From JACKAF01 sp041391485 (GTDB taxonomy: Bacteria; Bdellovibrionota; FAC87; UBA2466; JACKAF01), in NCBI GenBank assembly GCA_041391485.1, contig JAWKNY010000018.1, positions 1 to 64,000 on the forward strand: DNA of 64,000 nucleotides, written 5' to 3'. Within the stretch, counting starts at the first letter, position 1, and each line of letters begins with the position of its first letter. Below the pieces are notes generated by a model that was not told the DNA's origin, did not search any database, and was given only the letters and a program-made list of their open reading frames with translations. A program made the position numbers and the translations under genes. Below are positions 15,867 through 24,587 of this stretch, piece after piece.

Positions 15867-18641
15867 ATGATTCGGCATAAGAATCTACGATTTACCCTCT
15901 TCTTGCTTATCGTCGTGGCTTTGGCGAGCTGTTCTCGCATCGACGATGAAGGCTTTATCCGCTGTACCAACGGTGTTTGTACCGGCTTGGAAATAAATAC
16001 CCAAGCGTCCAACCTCGGACTGTCCTGTACAGCGACTCCAGCTTCCAGCACAGTGAATGTTGATCAATATTTCAACGTCACGCTCAATGCGCAGGGTGGA
16101 GCCACCCCTTACTACGTGGCCTCGACCAGCGGTGCAAAATCTTTTAATCCAAGCACGGTTCTCTCCGGTCGTTATAAAACACCCGGAACCAAGCGCGAGT
16201 ACATTACGGTTTACGATTCGTCGGGTCTCTCGGCCAGCTGTCCCTTGGACGTAGTTGTCCAAAGCGGCGCGGGTTGTGACATCACCGTCGCGAACAACAA
16301 TTACTCTCCGGCCGTGGACGAGGAAATTCAGTTCCGCTTTCAGGCGTATGGGATTGAGACCGGTAAGCTTGTAACTTACGAATTCATTCCCGATGCAAAC
16401 AAAGCAACGAACCTCGGTTACGTTTTGACAAAACAAGCGACCGACACCGCGACGGCAGCTTTCGACTACAAATACTCAAGCCGCGGCGTGAAGAAACCGC
16501 GCCTCTATGTTTCTACGTCCAAGAGCTGGGCAAGCTGTGACATCGCTGCCCTCCCGGTGCGACAGCCGGATTTTGAAATCACGGGAAAACGTTTTGCGGA
16601 TCTCTATGATCCGAACCAGGCAACCCCCACCCCGGCCAAGATTGAGCTGGAAATGGTGGACAACGGGGAATTTGGTGGAACGATTACCTATACCTACGAT
16701 CTTGTTGAAACCGATCCCAACGTAACGTTGAGCTCGGACTTGAACGAAGTCACGGTAAGCAGCGAGACGACGACCTACATCAAGGTCCGCCTTAAAGTGA
16801 CCGCGAAGGTTGGCACGGATGGTCCTGAAGTGATCAAGTATGCCTACCTCGAATTTGTTCCTTCAGAAGTCTGTCCAGTAGAAATCGCTGGCGACACGAA
16901 TGGCGTTGTCATCCGTGGTGACAAGGTTTCTTACGCACTTGAGTCCGCTAGCGGTGGGGATGTCGTGGTCCACGACGTCATTCTGCCGGCCTATTCGGAT
17001 TTGGTAAGTGATCGCAACGACGACGGAACCTACCAGCTTCCCATCGAAGTCCGGTTCCGCAGCCTGGGCGATCGCAAAGTGAAATTCGTGGCTCTTGCCG
17101 AAGACACGCACGCGCGTTGCGAGGACGCCAATGGAAACGATGTTTCCGCCACGGTAGACGTCCGCAAGCCGGTCGCCTGTGTCGCGGTTGCCGATCCCTG
17201 GATCGCACAGACGAACTCTGAAGTGGATCTAAAAGTCGAAATTCCCGAGTACGCAGGTATTGGTCCCTTCCGCATTAACGATATCCGCGCCAGCTCGGGT
17301 GCGGGCTTCTCTGAAGTCACGGCTTCACGCAACAAGCGCAGCTTTGACGCGGATGAAACCGGCTTGCAGGTCATCAAATTTCAAACGGGCCGCCCCAACA
17401 ACGGAATTACCTACGGCGTTGATGTAGAGATTCTCGACGAAGGCGATCCGGAAGGCCGCAAGTACGAGTGTCACACGACGGTGACCTCGGTACTTCCCGC
17501 TGGCCAGGCCGCCTGTACCGCTCACTTTGAGCGCGACGGACAGGTCATCACCTCGGCCCGTACGCGAGAAGACGGCTTGGACTTGGTCGTGAACGCCAAC
17601 TTCACGAACTTCGGACAGATTTACAACTTCGGCAGCGAAGTTGCCCCGTCGGGTAACTTACTGAACCACCCGCTGCCGTTCCAAGCGCACTTACGCTACG
17701 ATCAGAGCAGCAATACCTCCTCTCGCACGGCGAACACCCAGATTGGTGTTTGGGACGGGCAAACGACGAAGTATTGCACGGCGAACCTTTCTCTGACTGG
17801 TAAAGCGCTTAGCTGTAGCATTGATTTCCCGTCGCTCGATACGGCGGTCAATCCTTCGAACGGTTTTAACAACACCATCGTGATTAGCTCCTCGACGAGC
17901 TTTCCCGGAAACGTCACCACCGACGCTCTGGGAAAACGCATCGTGAACTTCACGGGCCACGTGAAAGACGCGGTAGGAACGGTGAATAACTCGTTTGATG
18001 ACGGCAACGGCGTTCGTAAGAACTTCACGGTTTCGCGTCCGGCAAGCGAAGGTATTTACACCACCACGGTAAACTTGCAGGGTGAGTTCACTCGTCACGG
18101 TGCTTATGGATTTGTTCGCAATCGAATCACCGATAGCTACGACTCGACTGGCGCGAGCTGTCAGGCTAACCGCAACATGTACGCACACTTGATGCGGAGC
18201 GCGGCGGTCTACCGTACCGGTACCGACAACTCGCAGATCCCGGTTATCAGCAATGATAAGTGCGTGATCCGAGTCACCAATATTACTCCGGCTCGCGTGA
18301 ACAGCACGGACCACACCAAGGAAACGGCACGCGCCACCGTGTGGACCTTCGGTCGCTTTAACATGACGGGCAACGTCGACTGTCACCGGCTTTATAGCGA
18401 GAACTTCTCGCACACGTCAGCCCAAGCGACGAGCTGCACTCAGCGTTTTACACCGATCAATAACCGCTGCGAACTCATTGCCAAGGCGGTGGGCTGGCAC
18501 AACGATCCGGCCTACGCCCAAAACCCGGGTGACTTCAAAGTTGAAGTTTGGGTTGAGAATTCGAGCGGCGTCCGACAGGGTAACATTTTCCGCTTACCCA
18601 ACATGTGTCAGACGGGCAGTTCTTGCTCAGAACAGCCTTAG
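15867..18641 (+). CDS. Large secreted lipoprotein with repeated Ig-like, cysteine-paired domains
   Basis: The 924-residue protein starts with a lipoprotein signal (lipobox LASC) and TAGGAG just upstream of ATG 15867. The mature part is rich in Thr, Ser, Asn and Asp. It consists of successive beta-sandwich-like modules of about 90-110 residues, roughly 50-133, 134-235, 236-335, 336-430 and 431-545. Most modules open with a Cys (LSCTAT, GCDITV, VCPVEI, ACVAVA) and carry a second Cys near the end (SCPLD, SCDIA, RCEDA, ECHTT). The last third is more diverse, with several further Cys. This looks like a surface stalk or adhesin. It is a single gene followed by a terminator-like hairpin. Ligand unknown. 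Confidence 0.7.
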   Translation: MIRHKNLRFTLFLLIVVALASCSRIDDEGFIRCTNGVCTGLEINTQASNLGLSCTATPASSTVNVDQYFNVTLNAQGGATPYYVASTSGAKSFNPSTVLSGRYKTPGTKREYITVYDSSGLSASCPLDVVVQSGAGCDITVANNNYSPAVDEEIQFRFQAYGIETGKLVTYEFIPDANKATNLGYVLTKQATDTATAAFDYKYSSRGVKKPRLYVSTSKSWASCDIAALPVRQPDFEITGKRFADLYDPNQATPTPAKIELEMVDNGEFGGTITYTYDLVETDPNVTLSSDLNEVTVSSETTTYIKVRLKVTAKVGTDGPEVIKYAYLEFVPSEVCPVEIAGDTNGVVIRGDKVSYALESASGGDVVVHDVILPAYSDLVSDRNDDGTYQLPIEVRFRSLGDRKVKFVALAEDTHARCEDANGNDVSATVDVRKPVACVAVADPWIAQTNSEVDLKVEIPEYAGIGPFRINDIRASSGAGFSEVTASRNKRSFDADETGLQVIKFQTGRPNNGITYGVDVEILDEGDPEGRKYECHTTVTSVLPAGQAACTAHFERDGQVITSARTREDGLDLVVNANFTNFGQIYNFGSEVAPSGNLLNHPLPFQAHLRYDQSSNTSSRTANTQIGVWDGQTTKYCTANLSLTGKALSCSIDFPSLDTAVNPSNGFNNTIVISSSTSFPGNVTTDALGKRIVNFTGHVKDAVGTVNNSFDDGNGVRKNFTVSRPASEGIYTTTVNLQGEFTRHGAYGFVRNRITDSYDSTGASCQANRNMYAHLMRSAAVYRTGTDNSQIPVISNDKCVIRVTNITPARVNSTDHTKETARATVWTFGRFNMTGNVDCHRLYSENFSHTSAQATSCTQRFTPINNRCELIAKAVGWHNDPAYAQNPGDFKVEVWVENSSGVRQGNIFRLPNMCQTGSSCSEQP

Positions 18642-18668
18642 TGCTCCAACACGCAATAGCTTATGCCG

Positions 18669-18725
18669 AAAACGACATGCCCGCTTACTCGGGGAAAGGG
18701 CCCCAGGTAAGCGGGTATCGTCTTT
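18669..18725 (+). terminator. Long terminator-like hairpin after the lipoprotein gene
   Basis: CCCGCTTAC at 18680-18688 pairs perfectly with GTAAGCGGG at 18707-18715. An inner GGGG/CCCC pairing lies between them, and outer AAAACGA/TCGT-TTTT pairing ends in a short T-rich tract. It follows the stop at 18641 and precedes the threonine dehydratase start at 18770. Confidence 0.65.
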
Positions 18726-18769
18726 TCAGCCAAGTAGACGGACCTCTGCTCTTCCGCTAGCATAAGGGC

Positions 18770-19984
18770 ATGTTGCCCATTGCTATAGAACGCGTACTGG
18801 AAGCGCAAAAGCGTATTGAGCCCTATGTCCACGCAACCCCGCTACTACGGATGGATTCCTTAATCCCATCCCAAGCAAACAAGATCCTCATCAAAGCGGA
18901 AACCTTTCAAAAGACCGGTTCCTTTAAGCTGAGGGGCGCGGCAAATTTTCTCCTGCAGCATTTGGAGGAAGCAAAAAGCAAAGGGGTGGTGACGGCCTCG
19001 GCAGGCAACCACGGCCAGGCCGTTGCCGCAATGAGCACCCGGCTGGGCGTTGCCGCAACCATCGTCATGCCGACTTCCACTCCCGCTCTAAAAACGGAAA
19101 ACGCCAAGCGGCTCGGTGGAAAAGTGGAGCTCGTGGGCCAAACCTTTGAAGAAGCGGTACAGCACGCCCGCTCTCTCTCCGAGCAGGGAAAGCGTCTCTA
19201 TGTACACGGCTACGCCGATCCGGATGTCATCGCCGGCCAAGGCACACTCGCTCTGGAGATGATCGCCAAAGACCGCTTTAAGGATATCGAGGCGGTCGTC
19301 GTCCCCGTCGGGGGCGGAGGCCTCGCCGCCGGGGTGTGCACCGTCTTAAAGGCGCGCCGACCCGACATCAAGATCTACGGAGTGGCCGCGAAAAATGTAC
19401 CTACCTGCTGGGAACTTTACCACGGTAAAACTCCCGAAGCCCCTTCCCGTCGCTACACACTCGCCGAAGGGGTCGCGATCAAAAGCACCAACACCGAGAT
19501 CGTAGATTTTCTGAAGAAACATCTCACCGATTTTTTCCTCATCGAAGAGGACTCCATCGCACACTCCATCGCACTACTCGCCGAACGCGCGAAAATTGTG
19601 GCGGAGGGAGCCGCCGCACTGAGCGTCGCGGTACTCCTCGAGGAAAAGATCAAAGAGAAGAACGTCGCCCTTCTCCTTTCAGGGGGAAACGTCGATCTCT
19701 CTACGCTCTCGCGCGTATTGCAGCGAGGCCTCGTGGAGCAAGGCAGGCTGTCACGCTTGCACATCACCGGCACGGATCGCCCTGGCCTACTCCACACGAT
19801 CACGGAAGTGCTCTTCCGCACCCAAGCCAACATCATTCAGGTAAGTCACACCCGTGGGACGCTCAACATCGGGGTTGGCGAAGCCAAAATTGAAGTGGAT
19901 ATTGAAACACGGGCGCCCGATCACACCCAGGAAGTGATTGAGGAGTTGAAAAAAACGAGTCTACGAGTCGAACGTGTTTTTTAG
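18770..19984 (+). CDS. ilvA: Threonine dehydratase with C-terminal ACT domain
   Basis: The 404-residue PLP enzyme deaminates threonine to 2-oxobutanoate, the first step toward isoleucine, in the cytoplasm. The PLP lysine is K53 in GSFKLRGA; the phosphate-binding glycine loop is VPVGGGGLAAG near 187, and SGGNVDL near 310 completes the cofactor site. A single ACT domain (LHITGTDRPGLLHTITEVL, about 330-404) matches the medium-length biosynthetic/catabolic forms and suggests amino-acid control. It could equally be called a TdcB-like enzyme. No other isoleucine genes are nearby. The stop overlaps the next ORF by 11 bases. Confidence 0.92.
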   Translation: MLPIAIERVLEAQKRIEPYVHATPLLRMDSLIPSQANKILIKAETFQKTGSFKLRGAANFLLQHLEEAKSKGVVTASAGNHGQAVAAMSTRLGVAATIVMPTSTPALKTENAKRLGGKVELVGQTFEEAVQHARSLSEQGKRLYVHGYADPDVIAGQGTLALEMIAKDRFKDIEAVVVPVGGGGLAAGVCTVLKARRPDIKIYGVAAKNVPTCWELYHGKTPEAPSRRYTLAEGVAIKSTNTEIVDFLKKHLTDFFLIEEDSIAHSIALLAERAKIVAEGAAALSVAVLLEEKIKEKNVALLLSGGNVDLSTLSRVLQRGLVEQGRLSRLHITGTDRPGLLHTITEVLFRTQANIIQVSHTRGTLNIGVGEAKIEVDIETRAPDHTQEVIEELKKTSLRVERVF

Positions 19985-20699
19985 GCTTTTCTTTTGTTTG
20001 TCCCTTTTTTGCACCACCGTTTTTGCCTCCCAAACGGCGATGAATCTCTCTCTTCGCTACCGGGATCCGAGCTTTAGAAGCGGCATCTTGGACGAAACGA
20101 TCGGTTATACCTGGTTTGCGTCCGACATCTTTGACTTGGAACTGGCCACCCGTTTTTCGCAATCGAGCTGGAATTTGTACGCCGTTCAGTACAAAGCCGA
20201 GGCCTTTGTCCACCCGCTCTCTTTCTTAACAACCCGCGTGCGTCTCGCGCATTCCACCAATTTGGTAAGTTCCAGCACCACGAGCGAGCTTCTCCTTCTG
20301 GGGAAGATCCACTTCACGCTCCTGGATCACGTTCAATTCTTTCTGAGCGCTGGCTGGGCGGCGCGCCCCACGCGCTTGGGAGACACCTCTCCTTCACCCA
20401 ACTTCTTTAACGCGCAGCTTGCCGATCCTACCTGGGCGGCCGAGTTGGGTTTGGAATTGCAACAACTGCGGGGCTTTGGGGCGCGACTTTCTTTTGGGAA
20501 TATCGACACGCTAGAGACCCACAACTTGAACAATCCGTTTTTTGAACTGGGGGTCTCCTTTCACCCGCAAAAGAGCGCGGTGAAGTACTATTTATTCTCT
20601 CGCTATAAGGTATTGCTTGGGTTTGGCCGTCTCGATGAGTTTCTGGTAGGCTTCCGGCTCGACTGGTTGCTCACTCGATCGTCCGCCGCGCAAAACTAA
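19974..20699 (+). CDS. Putative outer-membrane beta-barrel protein
   Basis: The 241-residue protein starts at a GTG overlapping the end of ilvA. The N-terminus is a signal peptide (MFFRLFFCLSLFCTTVFAS). The rest shows alternating polar and hydrophobic residues in strands of 9-12 residues with frequent aromatics (SLRYRDPSF, YTWFASDIF, ARLSFGNI, FELGVSFHP). This is typical of small outer-membrane barrels. No family is recognised. Its last 29 bases overlap the convergent metallophosphoesterase gene. Confidence 0.55.
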   Translation: MFFRLFFCLSLFCTTVFASQTAMNLSLRYRDPSFRSGILDETIGYTWFASDIFDLELATRFSQSSWNLYAVQYKAEAFVHPLSFLTTRVRLAHSTNLVSSSTTSELLLLGKIHFTLLDHVQFFLSAGWAARPTRLGDTSPSPNFFNAQLADPTWAAELGLELQQLRGFGARLSFGNIDTLETHNLNNPFFELGVSFHPQKSAVKYYLFSRYKVLLGFGRLDEFLVGFRLDWLLTRSSAAQN

Positions 20700-21498
20700 T
20701 TGAGGCCCCCGACACTTGAGCCTGCACGTAAAAGTATTCGTTTACCGGCGGCATGCGTCTCCCGCCCCCACCACCCGCAACCACATATTGTACCCCGTCC
20801 ACCACTTCAGAAATGTAGCTATGGTAGTGCCCCCCTATCCACGCTTTCACACCCCGCTGCGTAGCGAGCCGCATCAGGCTTAGCGCTTCTTCTCTATTCG
20901 CAAGGCGCAAATAGGTTTGGATACCTGGCACAAGAGGCATGTAATGGCTCACGAAGATCGTGTTCGTGGCGGTGGAGCTGTCCAGCTCGGACTCGATCCA
21001 CGCCATCTGCCCCTCTCCGACGTTTCCGTCTGCGGTATCGAACACAATAAATTTTGTATTCCCGACCGTGAACGCGTAGTGGCTCGCGCCCCAATGCTGC
21101 TTGTAATAATTCCACCCGTCATAGAAGACGTCGTGGTTTCCAATCGCGGTAAACACTTTTCCCATCCAACCCTTGGCGACCACCGCGTTGTAAAAGGCGT
21201 TGAAATCGCCCTCGTCGCCTTCATCCACGATATCCCCCAGCGACACGTGAAAGGCGTCTCCACGGGCCGCCGAGTCATCGAGAATCAGGTTGAGGTACCT
21301 AACATCGGCTCCCGCGATGTGCATGTCCCCGACGAAGGAAAAGCTAAAATCGTTGGGATCGGCCACAGTCACGCTATTGGAGGGACCATTGAGCGATCGG
21401 CTCTCCGAAAAGCGCTGATCGGTGAGGCTACGGCTCACGCAGCTCAGAAAGCCCGCAAAGAGCACCAGGGCCAGAACAGTGACGAAGCTTGCTCGCAT
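20671..21498 (-). CDS. Metallophosphoesterase lipoprotein (calcineurin-like)
   Basis: The 275-residue protein has a signal peptide with lipobox-like FLSC, so it is probably lipid-anchored in the periplasm. The two-metal phosphoesterase motifs appear in order: SFVGDMHIAG, SLGDIVDEGD, AIGNHDVFY, FVSHYMP and GGHYHSY. These enzymes hydrolyse phosphate mono- or diesters; related secreted forms act on nucleotides or phospholipid heads. The gene stands alone, divergent from the uracil-DNA glycosylase gene. Confidence 0.88.
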   Translation of the reverse strand: MRASFVTVLALVLFAGFLSCVSRSLTDQRFSESRSLNGPSNSVTVADPNDFSFSFVGDMHIAGADVRYLNLILDDSAARGDAFHVSLGDIVDEGDEGDFNAFYNAVVAKGWMGKVFTAIGNHDVFYDGWNYYKQHWGASHYAFTVGNTKFIVFDTADGNVGEGQMAWIESELDSSTATNTIFVSHYMPLVPGIQTYLRLANREEALSLMRLATQRGVKAWIGGHYHSYISEVVDGVQYVVAGGGGGRRMPPVNEYFYVQAQVSGASISFARRTIE

Positions 21499-21577
21499 CC
21501 CTTGATGTTAGCGCCTCCGTGGGAGAGTGCCAACCGGCACTTGCCCAGTGGCCGTCGGTTCTCTACTATATTTAGCC

Positions 21578-22282
21578 ATGGATCCGAATCGATTGAATTT
21601 TCTAGTGGGCGAGTACCTACAACTCTGGGCTGATCATGGGGTCGGCTGCCAACACCTTCGCCAGCTCCGGCTTGGCGCGCAGGCCGAGACGCCGGCTGGC
21701 GATCCGCAGGCGCCGTCTGATCAAACACTCAGCGACGTTCGCGAGTGGCTGGGAAACTGCACGCGCTGCCAACTAGCCCAAGGGCGGAATAAGATTGTTT
21801 TTGGAAGCGGAAATGAAAAGGCGCGATTGATGTTCGTGGGTGAAGGCCCCGGGGCGAATGAGGACGCACAAGGTCTCCCTTTTATTGGACGCGCTGGCAA
21901 CCTGCTCACCAAGATCATCGAGGCGATGGGTTACGCGCGCGAGGACGTTTACATTGCCAATATCGTAAAGTGCCGTCCCCCGCAGAACCGCACACCGCTT
22001 CCCGCAGAAGTGGAAGCGTGCACGCCCTTTCTTCGCGCGCAAATCGAGGTGATTCGCCCGCGCGTCATCGTGGCTCTCGGGCTTCCCTCTTCGACATTTC
22101 TCACAGGGAAAGTCGTCGCCATGGGGCAACTGCGCGGCCGTTTCCACCCCTTGCACTGGAATACCGGAGTCGAAGTAATGCCGACCTATCACCCCGCTTA
22201 CCTGCTTCGAAACCCCAGCGCCAAAAAGTATGTTTGGGAAGACATGAAACTTGTCCGCTCACGTCTGGAGACCTTGCAGTGA
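21578..22282 (+). CDS. Family 4 uracil-DNA glycosylase
   Basis: The product removes uracil from DNA in base excision repair. The catalytic-water motif GEGPGANEDAQGLPFIGRAG and the C-terminal HPAYLLRN box are those of family 4 (Fe-S) enzymes. Cysteines in CTRCQLA, KCRPP and EACTP can ligate the 4Fe-4S cluster. An extra 60-residue N-terminal segment precedes the core. The frame is open upstream to 21527, but ATG 21578 (MDPNRLNFL) is the better start because a TATA-rich element lies just before it. No ribosome site is obvious, so translation may be leaderless. The stop overlaps the GTG of the nfeD-like gene (GTGA). Confidence 0.88.
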   Translation: MDPNRLNFLVGEYLQLWADHGVGCQHLRQLRLGAQAETPAGDPQAPSDQTLSDVREWLGNCTRCQLAQGRNKIVFGSGNEKARLMFVGEGPGANEDAQGLPFIGRAGNLLTKIIEAMGYAREDVYIANIVKCRPPQNRTPLPAEVEACTPFLRAQIEVIRPRVIVALGLPSSTFLTGKVVAMGQLRGRFHPLHWNTGVEVMPTYHPAYLLRNPSAKKYVWEDMKLVRSRLETLQ

Positions 22283-23542
22283 GGTGCCTCGTCTTAGCTT
22301 GCCTGCTCACTTCAATCGCCTGGGCCACCCCGTTCCCGTTATTCGCGTCGATATTTGATCAACGTGGGAACCGCCCGCTACATTTCCAAACAAATTGCTG
22401 AAGCCGAGACAAACTGTTTTTCTGCTCCTCGAACTGAATACGGAGGGCGGAACCCTACAGGCGACACGCGAGTTGTTCAAAGCATCTTAAATGCGACGAT
22501 ACCCATCGTCGTCTATGTCACCCCTAGCGGGGGACACGCCACTTCTGCCGGCACTTTCATCACGCTCGCGGCGGATGTGGCCGCGATGGCACCGGGAACA
22601 CACATCGGAGCCGCCCACCCGGTCATGCCAGGCGCGGCAATGGACGACGTCATGAACGAGAAGGCGACAAACGACACCGCTGCTTTTGCCGAAACTATCG
22701 CCAAAACACGGGGACGAAACCCAGAGTGGGCGCGAGCTTCAGTGGAGCAGAGCGCCTCGATCCCAGCGGAAGCCGCACTCGAAAAGAAAGTGATCGATCT
22801 CGTCGTAGAAAGTAGAAGCGCTCTCTTTGAGAAACTCTCCGGCTTCCAGTTCACGGCGGTCAAAGACGACCTCAAGGGAATTCCCGAAGGCCAGTTTGAA
22901 AGCCAAGAACAAGGAATGAGCCTCGCGGAGAAGCTCCTGGCTTTTTTCGCACACCCGCAAATGGCGCTTTGGATGCTCTCTATAGGCGGCATCTGCCTTT
23001 GGGTGGAGCTGACCCATCCGGGACTCATTTTCCCCGGAGTCATCGGCGGCATTTGCATTATCTTGAGTCTCATCTCTCTGCAAATGCTCCCTATCGATTA
23101 CGGCGCCCTGGCGCTGCTTTTCCTCGGGATGGGCCTCATGATCGCTGAGATATTTTTTACCTCTTACGGCGTTTTGGGTATCGGCGGCATCGCTGCTTTT
23201 GTCGTGGGGAGTGTGTTTCTACTCGACACCAATGTGCCCGGATTTCAGATAGGATTTTGGGACGTGTTCCCTATCGCTCTGCTGCTCGCAAGCGGCGTCG
23301 CGGGCCTCGCTTTTCTCGTGCTCAAAAGCCGCAAGCGCGCCATCCAGGCCGGGACCGACAGTCTCATTGGGCAATTTGCTGAAGTCCGAGAAACGATCAC
23401 GCAGGACACTCCAGGCAAGGTGTTTGTTTTTGGTGAACTGTGGAAGGCTGAAACCCACTCCGAGACCCCATTGCCCCCTCGCACCATCGTGGTTGTGAAG
23501 GAAGTACGCAATATGCTATTAGTGGTCGAACCTCAGGCATAG
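22279..23542 (+). CDS. NfeD-like membrane serine protease, 5' part broken by several frameshifts
   Basis: From GTG 22279 a signal sequence (CLVLACLLTSIAWA) leads to pieces of a ClpP-class domain in different frames: VIRVDI, then INVGTARYISKQIAEAET, then LLLELNTEGGTLQATREL. After about 22480 the frame is intact: IPIVVYVTPSGGHATSAGTFITLAADVAAMAPGTHIGAAHPV includes the Ser and Gly of the active site. A membrane part with four or five helices (about 200-320 in the intact ORF) and a C-terminal OB-fold follow. This is the long NfeD form, which cleaves membrane proteins and works with slipins; the slipin gene lies 17 bases downstream. Shifts near 22340, 22413 and 22474 are at T or G runs. Confidence 0.75.
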
Positions 23543-23559
23543 CCTAAACGGAGGAGCCG

Positions 23560-24369
23560 ATGTTATTCAGTCCAGTTTTTATTCTCGTCGCTGTCGCCAT
23601 CGTGTTGATCAATTGTATTAAGATCATCGCAGAGTATGAAAAGGCGGTTATCTATCGCTTCGGCCGGCTCCTAGGCGCAAAAGGCCCAGGGTTGATTATC
23701 GTCATCCCCGGAATCGATCGCATGGTTCGGGTCAGTTTGCGGATCGTAACCACCGATGTCCCCCCGCAGGACGTGGTCACACGAGACAACGTTTCTATTA
23801 AGGTCAACGCGGTCATTCTTTTTCGAGTCGTCGATCCCATCAAGGCGATTAACAACGTGGAAAGCTACTTGGAGAGCACCTACCAATACGCGCAGACAAC
23901 CCTGCGCTCGGTTTTGGGCGGCGCGGAGCTGGACACTGTTCTCGCCGAGCGAGAGGATCTGAACAAGAAAATCCAAACCATCTTGGACGACCACACTGAG
24001 CCCTGGGGCGTGAAGGTATCGGCAGTGGAAATCAAGCAGGTCGATCTGCCCAAGGAGATGCAACGGGCGATGGCCCAGCAGGCCGAGGCCGAACGCCACC
24101 GGCGTGCGAAAATCATCGCAGCGCAGGGAGAAGCCCAGGCGGCAGAGAAACTCATCGAAGCGGCCAGCAAGATGGAAGATCACCCGGCGGCTTTGCAGTT
24201 AAGATTTCTTCAAACACTGACGGATGTGTCGGCTGAGAATAACTCGACGATTCTCTTCCCTATCCCTATCGACATGATCCGCCCCTTCATGGAAAAGGCC
24301 GGAAATGGCCTAGGGCTTCCCAGCAAGCGTGTTTCCAAATCCCAGCTGGAAGCGCCTTCGGAGACTTAA
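23560..24369 (+). CDS. Slipin (stomatin/prohibitin, SPFH family)
   Basis: The 269-residue protein has an N-terminal membrane helix (VFILVAVAIVLINCIKII), then the SPFH domain (YRFGRLLGAKGPGLIIVIPGIDRMVRVSLR, TTDVPPQDVVTRDNVSIKVNAVI). A heptad-rich alanine/glutamate coiled coil (QQAEAERHRRAKIIAAQGEAQAAEKLIEAA) ends the protein. Slipins form membrane-anchored oligomers and are encoded beside NfeD proteases, which cut their C-terminus in studied archaea. A GGAGG lies before ATG 23560. The selW-like gene starts one base after its stop, so the three genes probably form one operon for membrane quality control and thiol redox. Confidence 0.92.
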   Translation: MLFSPVFILVAVAIVLINCIKIIAEYEKAVIYRFGRLLGAKGPGLIIVIPGIDRMVRVSLRIVTTDVPPQDVVTRDNVSIKVNAVILFRVVDPIKAINNVESYLESTYQYAQTTLRSVLGGAELDTVLAEREDLNKKIQTILDDHTEPWGVKVSAVEIKQVDLPKEMQRAMAQQAEAERHRRAKIIAAQGEAQAAEKLIEAASKMEDHPAALQLRFLQTLTDVSAENNSTILFPIPIDMIRPFMEKAGNGLGLPSKRVSKSQLEAPSET

Positions 24370-24370
24370 G

Positions 24371-24587
24371 ATGGAAATCGAAATCACTTACTGCGGAATG
24401 TGAAATTACAGACCTGAGGCTGATCGGGTATCGGCCGAAATCAAAAGTCTGCCAGATTTAAAGGTTCACCTCATTGAAGGATCGCGCGGTATTTTCGACG
24501 TCAAGGTAGACGGCAGGCTGGTGTTCTCAGAAATTTGATACGGGTCGCTTTCCAAATAGCGGGGAAATCCGTAAACTCTTGAGCTAG
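24371..24587 (+). CDS. SelW/Rdx-like selenoprotein with in-frame UGA and a +1 frame break
   Basis: From ATG 24371 the protein begins MEIEITYCGM, then UGA (24401-24403, codon 11), then NYRPEADRVSAEI. This is the C-x-x-C/U motif and following NY-x-P of the Rdx/SelW family, with selenocysteine at the redox position. The next part (VHLIEGSRGIFDVKVDGRLVFSE) matches the family core. The frame stops at 24538, but moving +1 at ATT-T yields DTGRFPNSGEIRKLLS ending at 24587. This is the conserved T-G-R-F-P end of SelW, so a single extra T around 24533-24536 splits it. Length after repair is about 71 residues, normal for bacterial SelW. The protein is a small thioredoxin-fold thiol/selenol reductant, cytoplasmic. 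It follows the slipin gene by one base. Confidence 0.85.
24418..24436 (+). promoter_or_regulatory. Candidate bacterial SECIS hairpin
   Basis: GGCTGAT pairs with ATCGGCC (seven pairs, one G-U) around the loop CGGGT. The stem begins 15 bases after the UGA at 24401-24403, and the loop has G at its second position. The distance and the small G-containing loop fit the bacterial SECIS bound by SelB. It lies inside the coding region, as bacterial SECIS elements do. Confidence 0.65.

Noticed and set aside
17691..18413. 240-codon minus-strand ORF inside the large lipoprotein
   Set aside because: The plus-strand lipoprotein is continuous over 924 codons with a signal peptide; the minus frame has no recognisable features.
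20917..21633. 238-codon plus-strand ORF
   Set aside because: It is the shadow of the metallophosphoesterase on the other strand, whose GDMH, GNHD and GGHYH motifs are intact.
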